A stretch of 5,865 bases of DNA from an uncultured beta proteobacterium (GTDB lineage Bacteria; Pseudomonadota; Gammaproteobacteria; Burkholderiales; Rhodocyclaceae), in the NCBI GenBank assembly GCA_903933395.1, contig CAIZKA010000416.1, positions 1-5,865 on the forward strand. The letters are read 5' to 3'. Below are positions 1 through 5,095 of this stretch, in pieces; position 1 is the stretch's first letter; the number at the start of each line of letters is the position of its first letter. The notes under the pieces are model-generated. The model saw nothing but the letters and a program-made list of their open reading frames with translations. It was not told the DNA's origin and did no database searches. A program made the position numbers and the translations under genes.

Positions 1-537
1 CGGCGCATCGAAATAAGTCATCGGCTGCGCCAATTCAGTGGTCTGCCCTGCTCGCGTAATTTCGATGCGGCCCTCGAGCAATGCCACCAGATCGCCATTC
101 TTGTCGGTCCTGCCCCAGAGATCGGTGCCGCGGATGCCGACGGTCGCCGTACCAACGCGGATGGCGACCTCGCGCGGCATGGCACGCTTCAGCGTGGCGG
201 TCGTGAAACGAAAGGCTCCCGCGACGATATCGAGCGCGCCGCGAAAGGATTTTTCCGGCCGCTGGCTGGTCGTGTAAAAAGTGAATTGCGCGACTTCACC
301 CAGCTTGACCCGGCTGCCTTCGGTCAGCATCAGGTAGGCGCGCGCTCCCGGACCGGTACGCAGCACGTCGCCGCTCTTAAGTTCCATCCCGGCGGCGAGC
401 GGCATGCTGCGACCCCCGCGATCGAGCCAGGCCGGCGACTGCACAGCCTCCACGGTTGCGGCGGCGGCCAGCACGGGCGTCGATGACAGCAGTGCGAACG
501 ACGCAAGCACGGCGAGAAACGGGCTCATGAACCGCAT
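1..537 (-). CDS. FecR-domain exported protein, 5' part only (179 codons; gene continues past the window edge)
   Basis: Reading leftward from ATG at 537 gives 179 codons with no stop, so the C-terminus lies outside the window. Residues 1-24 look like a Sec signal peptide: a short n-region with one Arg, a hydrophobic core FLAVLASFALL, and an A-x-A-like site after VLA (cleavage near residue 24). Residues 47-180 match the FecR fold: an LAAGMELKSGDVLRTGPGA block at 47-65, then TEGSRVKLGE at 72-81, and the diagnostic VGIRGTDLW at 133-141. FecR domains are periplasmic; some regulate ECF sigma factors and TonB-dependent uptake, while others are stand-alone modules of larger envelope proteins. There is no N-terminal cytoplasmic anti-sigma region or transmembrane segment, so a classical FecR sigma regulator is unlikely and a secreted stand-alone FecR protein is more likely. 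ATG 537 is preferred over in-frame ATG 528 because AAAGGA lies 5 nt upstream of it. The gene is divergent from leuS. The exact function is unknown. Confidence 0.85.
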   Translation of the reverse strand, partial: MRFMSPFLAVLASFALLSSTPVLAAAATVEAVQSPAWLDRGGRSMPLAAGMELKSGDVLRTGPGARAYLMLTEGSRVKLGEVAQFTFYTTSQRPEKSFRGALDIVAGAFRFTTATLKRAMPREVAIRVGTATVGIRGTDLWGRTDKNGDLVALLEGRIEITRAGQTTELAQPMTYFDAP

Positions 538-542
538 GCGAA

Positions 543-548
543 TCCTTT
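543..548 (-). promoter_or_regulatory. Ribosome binding site of the FecR-domain gene
   Basis: On the minus strand the sequence reads AAAGGA, then five bases (TTCGC), then ATG at 537. This spacing decides the start in favour of 537; the alternative ATG at 528 would be 14 nt from the same motif. Confidence 0.65.
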
Positions 549-563
549 CAGCGAGAGCGGGCG

Positions 564-593
564 GTTATAATTCCACCCCTTGCCAGCAGACAA
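564..593 (-). promoter_or_regulatory. Possible leftward promoter of the FecR-domain gene, overlapping the leuS -10
   Basis: On the minus strand TTGTCT (588-593) is followed, after an 18-bp gap, by TATAAC (564-569). This gives a predicted start near 557, about 20 nt before the FecR-gene ATG. The -10 shares its bases with the rightward TATAAT because TTATAA is self-complementary. The match to TTGACA is only four of six, so this is a tentative call. Confidence 0.3.
566..571 (+). promoter_or_regulatory. Probable -10 element of the leuS promoter (TATAAT)
   Basis: A perfect TATAAT, extended to TTATAAT from 565, stands alone in the 72-bp GC-rich divergent spacer. It would place transcription initiation near 578 and give a leader of about 30 nt before the leuS ATG. 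No convincing -35 hexamer is seen 16-18 bp upstream (the bases around 542-549 read ATCCTTTC). The promoter either depends on the -10 alone or uses an activator. The spacing and position support it, but no initiation site is visible directly. Confidence 0.55.
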
Positions 594-609
594 AACCGAC
601 GCTCCGGCC

Positions 610-3378
610 ATGCAGGAAAAATATCTCCCGACCGACATAGAACAGGCCGCACAAGCCTGCTGGAACAGCACGCAGGCTTTCCGTGCCCTGGCGGATTCCG
701 CCAAGCCGAAGTACTACTGCCTGTCGATGTTCCCCTACCCGTCGGGCAAGCTGCACATGGGGCACGTGCGGAACTATACCATCGGCGATGTGCTCTCCCG
801 CCACCACCGCATGAAGGGCTACAACGTGCTGCAGCCCATGGGCTGGGACGCCTTCGGCCTGCCGGCCGAGAACGCCGCGATGCAGAACAGCGTGCCGCCG
901 GCGAAATGGACCTGGGACAACATCGCCTACATGAAGAAGCAGCTCCAGTCGCTGGGTTTCGCCCTCGACTGGGAACGCGAACTGGCAACCTGCGCGCCGG
1001 AGTACTACAAGTGGAACCAGTGGCTGTTCCTGCGCATGCTGGAAAAGGGAATCGCCTACAAGAAGACCCAGGTGGTGAACTGGGACCCGGTCGATCAGAC
1101 CGTGCTCGCCAACGAGCAGGTTATCGAAGGCCGCGGCTGGCGCACCGGCGCGGTGGTCGAGAAGCGCGAAATTCCCGGCTACTACCTGGCCATCACGAAA
1201 TATGCCGACGAGCTGCTGTCGGCGCTCGACACGCTGCCGGGCTGGCCGGAGCGGGTCAAGACCATGCAGGCCAACTGGATCGGCAAGAGCACCGGCGTGC
1301 GCTTCGCCTTCCCGTACGAGCTCCCCGCCGCAGGCGGCCAACCGCTTCCCTCCCTTTCAAGGGGAGGGACCGAGGGAGGGGATGGGGTGTCGACGGCGAA
1401 CAACCAAGACCCATCCCCATCCCTAGCCCTTCCCCTTGAAGGGGAAGGGAACGTTCAGAGTGCCTCCGGCACTGAAAAAGGATTGCTCTGGGTGTACACC
1501 ACGCGCGCCGACACCATCATGGGCGTGACCTTCTGTGCCGTCGCCGCCGAACACCCGCTGGCGACGCACGCGGCGAAGAACAATCCCGAACTTGCCGCCT
1601 TCATCGACGAATGCAAGCACGGCTCGGTCATGGAAGCTGACATGGCGACCATGGAAAAGAAGGGCATGCCGACCGGCATCTTCGTCGACCATCCCCTGAC
1701 CGGTGACAAGGTCGAGGTCTGGGTCGGCAACTACGTGCTGATGAGCTACGGCGAAGGCGCGGTGATGGCCGTGCCGGCCCATGACGAACGCGACTTCGAG
1801 TTCGCGAAAAAGTACGGCCTGGCGATCAGACAGGTCATCGCCGTCGAGGGCGCAGATGGGCCAATGAGCTTCTCTCTGGCCGGCTGGCAGGACTGGTACG
1901 CCGACAAACAACTCGGGCGCTGCGTGAATTCCGGCAAGTACGACGGGCTCGACTACGTTGCGGCAACAGCCGCCATCGCCGCCGACCTCTCGACCAAAGG
2001 TCTCGGCGCCACCCAGGTGCAATACCGCCTGCGCGACTGGGGCGTCTCGCGTCAGCGCTACTGGGGCTGCCCGATTCCGCTGATCCACTGTGAAGCCTGC
2101 GGCACGGTGCCGGTGCCCGACGACCAGTTGCCGGTGAAGCTGCCCGAGGACTGCGTGCCCGACGGTTCCGGCAATCCGCTGGCCAAGCGCGCCGACTTCG
2201 TCGACTGCGCCTGCCCGCAATGCGGCAAGCCGGCCAAACGCGAAACCGACACCATGGACACCTTCGTCGACTCGTCGTGGTACTACGCCCGCTACTGCGT
2301 CGACCCCGCGACGCGCGCGGCCAACTCGGCCATGGTCGATGCCGGCAGCAACCACTGGATGCCGGCCGACCAGTACATCGGCGGCATCGAGCACGCGATC
2401 CTGCACCTGCTCTACTCGCGCTTCTGGACCAAGGTCATGCGCGACCTCGGGCTGGTGAACTACGACGAACCCTTCGCCAACCTGCTGACGCAGGGCATGG
2501 TGCTCAACCACATCTTCTCGCGCCGCACCGACAAGGGCGGCATCGAATACTTCGCGCCCGAAGAAGTGGATCTCGTACGCGACGAGGGCGGCCATGTCAC
2601 CGGCGCGACGTCGAAAGCCGACGGCCGGGCGGTCGATTACGGCGGCGTCGGCACCATGTCCAAGTCCAAGCGCAACGGCGTCGATCCGCAATCCCTGATC
2701 GACGAGTTCGGCGCAGACACGGCCCGCTTCTTCATGATGTTCGCCTCGCCCCCGGAACAGACCCTGGAATGGTCGGACTCGGGCGTCGAGGGTGCCTACC
2801 GCTTCCTCAAGCGCGTCTGGGCCTTCGGCCACGCCAGCCGCGAACTGGCACGCAGCGCAATGCCGGCAACGCTCGCCGCCGGCCCCGCCGCCCTGCGCCG
2901 GGAAATCCACCTGCTGCTCAAGCAGGCCAATTACGACCTCGGCAAGCTGCAGTTCAACACCGTCGCCTCGGCCGCGATGAAAATGCTCAATGCGCTGGAA
3001 AAGGCGCTCAAAGACACAAACGCGGATGCCGCCCACGCGCCGGTGCTGGCCGAAGGCTTCGGCATCCTGTTGCGCATCCTGTCGCCGATTTCGCCGCACA
3101 TCTGCCACGCGCTCTGGATCGAACTGGGCTTCGGCGCCGACATCCTTGCCGCGCCCTGGCCCGAGCCGGTCGACGCGGCCCTGGTGCAGGACGAGGAAGA
3201 TCTGGTGCTGCAGGTGAATGGCAAACATCGCGGTAACATCCGCATCAAAGTCGGCGCTGACCGCACGGCGATCGAAGCCGTAGCGCTGGCATCGGAAGGC
3301 GCCATGAAGTTCATGGAGGGCAAACCGGCGAAAAAAGTCGTCGTCGTGCCCGGCCGCCTGGTCAATATCGTCGTCTAA
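610..3378 (+). CDS. leuS: Leucyl-tRNA synthetase, 922 aa, with an in-frame repeat-encoded insertion
   Basis: Cytoplasmic class Ia synthetase that charges tRNA-Leu with leucine and hydrolyses mischarged products. HMGH at 49-52 is the HIGH signature. The editing domain CP1 has the threonine-rich block VYTTRADT (295-302) and AVPAHDERD (387-395) with its conserved aspartates. A Cys-rich module lies between CP1 and the signature loop (HCEACG, then CACPQCG before RETDTMDTFVDSSWYYARY). The signature loop reads TMSKS (682-686): the first Lys of KMSKS is Thr while the later Lys is kept. The anticodon-binding and C-terminal domains are complete to the TAA at 3376-3378. The usual bacterial length is about 860-880 residues. 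The excess lies between W223, which aligns without offset to E. coli W223, and T297, which aligns to E. coli T247: 50 extra residues, about 36 of them encoded by an inverted repeat. E. coli's ZN-1 cysteines are absent here (VNWDPVDQTVLANEQ). The start is ATG 610, giving MQEKY as in E. coli MQEQY; an in-frame TTG at 580 is rejected. No clear Shine-Dalgarno is seen before 610. Confidence 0.97.
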   Translation: MQEKYLPTDIEQAAQACWNSTQAFRALADSAKPKYYCLSMFPYPSGKLHMGHVRNYTIGDVLSRHHRMKGYNVLQPMGWDAFGLPAENAAMQNSVPPAKWTWDNIAYMKKQLQSLGFALDWERELATCAPEYYKWNQWLFLRMLEKGIAYKKTQVVNWDPVDQTVLANEQVIEGRGWRTGAVVEKREIPGYYLAITKYADELLSALDTLPGWPERVKTMQANWIGKSTGVRFAFPYELPAAGGQPLPSLSRGGTEGGDGVSTANNQDPSPSLALPLEGEGNVQSASGTEKGLLWVYTTRADTIMGVTFCAVAAEHPLATHAAKNNPELAAFIDECKHGSVMEADMATMEKKGMPTGIFVDHPLTGDKVEVWVGNYVLMSYGEGAVMAVPAHDERDFEFAKKYGLAIRQVIAVEGADGPMSFSLAGWQDWYADKQLGRCVNSGKYDGLDYVAATAAIAADLSTKGLGATQVQYRLRDWGVSRQRYWGCPIPLIHCEACGTVPVPDDQLPVKLPEDCVPDGSGNPLAKRADFVDCACPQCGKPAKRETDTMDTFVDSSWYYARYCVDPATRAANSAMVDAGSNHWMPADQYIGGIEHAILHLLYSRFWTKVMRDLGLVNYDEPFANLLTQGMVLNHIFSRRTDKGGIEYFAPEEVDLVRDEGGHVTGATSKADGRAVDYGGVGTMSKSKRNGVDPQSLIDEFGADTARFFMMFASPPEQTLEWSDSGVEGAYRFLKRVWAFGHASRELARSAMPATLAAGPAALRREIHLLLKQANYDLGKLQFNTVASAAMKMLNALEKALKDTNADAAHAPVLAEGFGILLRILSPISPHICHALWIELGFGADILAAPWPEPVDAALVQDEEDLVLQVNGKHRGNIRIKVGADRTAIEAVALASEGAMKFMEGKPAKKVVVVPGRLVNIVV
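1346..1451. repeat. C/G-rich inverted repeat (REP/MITE-like) inserted in frame within leuS
   Basis: Two arms of about 42 bp (1346-1387 and 1410-1451) are inverted copies of each other, with one or two mismatches and a few 1-2 nt gaps, around a 22-nt centre (1388-1409). Each arm carries its own smaller palindrome. On the right, CCCTTCCCCTT (1427-1437) and AAGGGGAAGGG (1439-1449) are perfect 11-bp arms around G1438. On the left, the 10-bp arms at 1348-1357 and 1359-1368 match at nine of ten positions. The element is read through in the leuS frame as residues 246-281, rich in Pro, Ser and Gly, with no stop. Repeats of this look (CCCTTCCCCTT...AAGGGG with GGGATGGGG tails) are, from memory, common between genes in betaproteobacteria. 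No transposase is encoded, and target duplications were not recognised. Confidence 0.85.
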
Positions 3379-3392
3379 GCAAGAAGTCGCCC

Positions 3393-3398
3393 GAGGAG
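3393..3398 (+). promoter_or_regulatory. Strong ribosome binding site ahead of the upstream alternative lptE start
   Basis: GAGGAG is followed by six bases (AAAATT) and ATG at 3405. That ATG opens 39 codons in frame with lptE. The site may be the original lptE ribosome binding site, now separated from the gene by the repeat element, or it may drive a short leader or extended product. Confidence 0.45.
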
Positions 3399-3404
3399 AA
3401 AATT

Positions 3405-3510
3405 ATGAGCCCCCACGCCGCCTTGCGTGCCTGGAATTCCGCTTCGCGGGCAGGCAACATTCGTTCGCTGCCCCCCAAGGGGGCGCATGCCTCCCTTGGA
3501 ACGGCCCTGC
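3405..3510. repeat. Hairpin-rich intergenic repeat element between leuS and lptE
   Basis: The stretch contains nested dyads: TGCCTG (3428-3433) with CAGGCA (3451-3456), enclosing CCGC (3439-3442) with GCGG (3446-3449); GCCCCC (3470-3475) with GGGGGC (3479-3484); and CCAAGGG (3475-3481) with CCCTTGG (3493-3499), the last two being mutually exclusive. The motif order (ATGAGCCCCCACGCC, TTCGTTCGCTGCCCCCC, AAGGGGGCGC, CTCCCTTGG) resembles a repeat I recall in front of many betaproteobacterial genes. Boundaries are approximate. It is open in the lptE frame and is often mistaken for an N-terminal extension. It occupies most of the 143-bp leuS-lptE gap. Confidence 0.7.
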
Positions 3511-3516
3511 AGGAGG
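3511..3516 (+). promoter_or_regulatory. Ribosome binding site deciding the lptE start
   Basis: AGGAGG, a full Shine-Dalgarno core, lies five bases (CATCC) before ATG 3522. It sits at the right edge of the repeat element. Starting at 3522 puts the lipoprotein signal at the N-terminus where it must be, which outweighs the equally good site before ATG 3405. Confidence 0.8.
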
Positions 3517-3521
3517 CATCC

Positions 3522-4097
3522 ATGCGCGCCGCAAAACTGTCCCTTGTCCTGCTGCTGATCGGCCTCCTGAGCGCCTGCGGCTTCAAGCTGCGCGGCAGTG
3601 CCGATCTGCCTGCCCACCAGCTGCCGTTTTCGACGATAGCACTTTCACTGGCCGATACGTCCGAGTTCTACGCCCAGCTCAAGCGCGGCATTGAGGCCTC
3701 GTCAAAGGGCACCCGGGTTGTCGATTCCAAAGAAGCCGAAGCCGTCCTGGTGGTACTCGCCGACTCCAGCCAGAAGACCATCCTCTCCCTCAGCTCCGGC
3801 GGCAAGGCGCGCGAATACCGCTTGATCAGAACCTTCTCCTTCAAGGTGCAGGCGGCCAACAATTCGGCCGCGCCCGCCGCGCAGGGCCGCTACGTCGATG
3901 CGCCCACCGCCCCGCCCAACGAATATGTCCCGCCCAACACCATCGTCCTGCGCCGCGACATCACCTATAACGACGACCTGGTCCTGTCCAAGGAATCGGA
4001 AGAAGGGCTGCTCTGGCGCGACATCCAGAACGACCTGGTGCAGCAGTTGCTGCGCCGCCTGGCGGCGGCCAGGCTGCAGACGGTGAAAGTCGACTAG
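3522..4097 (+). CDS. lptE: LPS-assembly outer-membrane lipoprotein LptE (RlpB), 191 aa
   Basis: LptE is the lipoprotein that plugs and stabilises the LptD barrel in the outer membrane, where LPS is delivered to the cell surface. Residues 1-18 form a lipoprotein signal (positive MRAAK, hydrophobic LSLVLLLIGL, lipobox LSAC), with the lipidated Cys at 19. Then comes CGFKLRG, the typical start of mature LptE. The conserved C-terminal part is clear: YVPPNTIVLRRDITYND (135-151), KESEEGLLWRDIQNDLVQQ (157-175) and a closing Leu/Arg helix. An Ala/Pro-rich stretch near 111-133 looks longer than in relatives as I remember them. The length is normal for the family. The position directly after leuS and before holA is the conserved proteobacterial order. 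ATG 3522 is chosen from its AGGAGG and the signal peptide; ATG 3405 would add 39 repeat-derived residues ahead of the signal. TAG is at 4095-4097, five bases before holA, so translational coupling is likely. Confidence 0.93.
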   Translation: MRAAKLSLVLLLIGLLSACGFKLRGSADLPAHQLPFSTIALSLADTSEFYAQLKRGIEASSKGTRVVDSKEAEAVLVVLADSSQKTILSLSSGGKAREYRLIRTFSFKVQAANNSAAPAAQGRYVDAPTAPPNEYVPPNTIVLRRDITYNDDLVLSKESEEGLLWRDIQNDLVQQLLRRLAAARLQTVKVD

Positions 4098-4102
4098 TCC
4101 GC

Positions 4103-5008
4103 ATGCAACTGCGGCCCGAACAGCTCGCGGCCCACCTCGAAAAACCGCTGGCGCCGCTCTACCTGCTGCACGGCGACGAGCCGCTGCTGGTCATCGAGGC
4201 TGCCGACACGATCCGCGCCGCCGCGCGCAAACAGGGCTTCGAGGAACGCGAAGTCATCGTCGCCGGCACCGGCTTCAAGTGGGACGAACTCTTCCTTGCC
4301 GCCGGCAACATGTCGCTGTTCGGCGGCTCCAAGCTGGTCGATCTGCGCATCCCCTCCGGCAAGCCCGGGCGCGAGGGCAGCGAGGCGCTGCAGCGCTACA
4401 TTTCCACACTGGGCCCGGGCATCGTCACCCTGATCACGCTGCCCGAACTCGAATGGCAGGCGAAGAAGGCGGCCTGGGTCACGGCGCTGTCGAACGCCGG
4501 CGTCGCCATCGAATGCAACGCGCCGCCTCCGGCACGCCTGCCACAATGGATCGCCGAGCGCATGGCGCGCCAGAAGCAGAGCGCACCTAAACTTGCGCTG
4601 GAGTTCATCGCCGCCCACGTCGAGGGCAACCTGCTGGCGGCGCACCAGGAAATCCAGAAACTCGGCCTGCTCTATCCTCCCGGCGAAGTCTCGCTGGAGC
4701 AGATAGAAGGCGCCGTGATGAACGTCGCCCGCTACGATGTCTCGGACCTGCGTGACGCCCTCAAGAACCGCGACACGGTGCGCGCCGCGCGCACCCTGGA
4801 AGGCCTCAAGGGCGAAGATGCAGCGCCGCCCCTGGTGCTCTGGGCCCTGGCGATCGAGGCGAGAAACACCACCGCTCCGGCGGCGAAACAGCGGGCGCTC
4901 TTGCATGCGGCGAAAATAGACCGCATCATCAAGGGTCTGGCGCGCGGCGACGTCTGGGACGAATTCCTGCAACTGGCCTTACGCTTGACGAGAAGCAAAA
5001 GCATTTAG
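4103..5008 (+). CDS. holA: DNA polymerase III delta subunit HolA, 301 aa, with a probable internal deletion
   Basis: Delta is the clamp-loader subunit that opens the beta sliding clamp during chromosome replication. The N-terminus (QLRPEQLAAHL, LYLLHGDEPLLVIEA) follows the family pattern. MSLF at 70-73 aligns with E. coli MSLF, whose Leu73-Phe74 form the beta-clamp wedge; here these are L72-F73. EGNLLAAHQEIQKL marks the middle domain, and the C-terminal block has LVLWALAIEAR then LLHAAKIDRIIKG and GDVWDEFLQL. E. coli HolA has 343 residues. The stretch between the WALA helix and the ALLHAA helix is about 41 residues there but only about seven here (255-261, around 4865-4885), so part of the C-terminal collar domain seems missing. 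The frame is intact and coding quality continues on both sides, so the product may still work. It starts five bases after the lptE stop, with no strong Shine-Dalgarno. The last residues (RSKSI) and stop abut the CACAGAG repeat and may derive partly from it. Confidence 0.92.
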   Translation: MQLRPEQLAAHLEKPLAPLYLLHGDEPLLVIEAADTIRAAARKQGFEEREVIVAGTGFKWDELFLAAGNMSLFGGSKLVDLRIPSGKPGREGSEALQRYISTLGPGIVTLITLPELEWQAKKAAWVTALSNAGVAIECNAPPPARLPQWIAERMARQKQSAPKLALEFIAAHVEGNLLAAHQEIQKLGLLYPPGEVSLEQIEGAVMNVARYDVSDLRDALKNRDTVRAARTLEGLKGEDAAPPLVLWALAIEARNTTAPAAKQRALLHAAKIDRIIKGLARGDVWDEFLQLALRLTRSKSI

Positions 5009-5082
5009 CCACAGAGGACACAGAGAACACAGAGGTAAGACCTCGCATCGCTTCTCTCTGTGTCCTCTGTGATCTCTGTGGC
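5008..5082. repeat. CACAGAG-type inverted repeat between holA and proA
   Basis: The left arm (5008-5034) holds three CACAGAG heptamers spaced by two or three bases. The right arm (5056-5082) holds three copies of the complement CTCTGTG. The two arms pair at 24 of 27 positions around a loop of about 21 nt (5035-5055). AAAA/TTTT-rich sequence flanks both sides. The same kind of ACACAGAGG repeat is, from memory, found between genes in many proteobacteria. It starts on the final base of the holA stop codon and ends a few bases before the proA ribosome binding site. In RNA it could form a long hairpin, but there is no U-run immediately after it as an intrinsic terminator needs. Confidence 0.85.
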
Positions 5083-5085
5083 AAA

Positions 5086-5090
5086 AGAGG
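5086..5090 (+). promoter_or_regulatory. Ribosome binding site of proA, at the edge of the repeat
   Basis: AGAGG, preceded by AAA, lies five bases (TTTTC) before ATG 5096. It directly follows the right arm of the CACAGAG repeat, so the element's flank may have supplied it. Confidence 0.6.
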
Positions 5091-5095
5091 TTTTC

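Noticed and set aside
38..486. Short plus-strand frames over the leftmost region
   Set aside because: The minus-strand reading gives a signal peptide and a full FecR pattern, so the plus-strand frames are shadows.
580..609. In-frame TTG start that would add ten residues (MPADKTDAPA) to leuS
   Set aside because: It lies about nine bases after TATAAT, at the expected transcription start, has no ribosome binding site, and the family begins at the MQEKY equivalent (ATG 610).
1346..1451. leuS as a pseudogene broken by the repeat
   Set aside because: The insertion keeps the frame, carries no stop, and all downstream catalytic, editing and C-terminal motifs are intact; the gene is essential and single in this window.
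1423..3228. A 601-codon open frame on the minus strand opposite leuS
   Set aside because: It is a GC-bias shadow of leuS: the plus-strand frame is an unmistakable synthetase with all motifs, while the minus-strand product is Arg/Gly/His/Val-rich with no recognisable domain.
2220..3236. A 338-codon plus-strand frame overlapping leuS
   Set aside because: Arg-rich and low in complexity, it is an out-of-frame reading of leuS codons.
4094..4972. A 292-codon minus-strand frame opposite holA
   Set aside because: It is a mirror of holA codons with no domain signature or ribosome binding site; holA is well supported.
4103..5008. holA as a pseudogene
   Set aside because: Despite the probable internal deletion, the frame is open from start to stop, the beta-clamp wedge MSLF is intact and the C-terminal motif is conserved.
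5008..5082. CRISPR-like or tandem-repeat array from the CACAGAG heptamers
   Set aside because: The units are seven bases apart by two or three bases, inverted around one loop, with no spacers of 25-40 nt and no cas genes.
5008..5095. Intrinsic terminator between holA and proA
   Set aside because: The hairpin is long, but the right arm is followed by GCAAAAGAGG, not a U-run; the TTTT at 5091-5094 is short and comes after the ribosome binding site.
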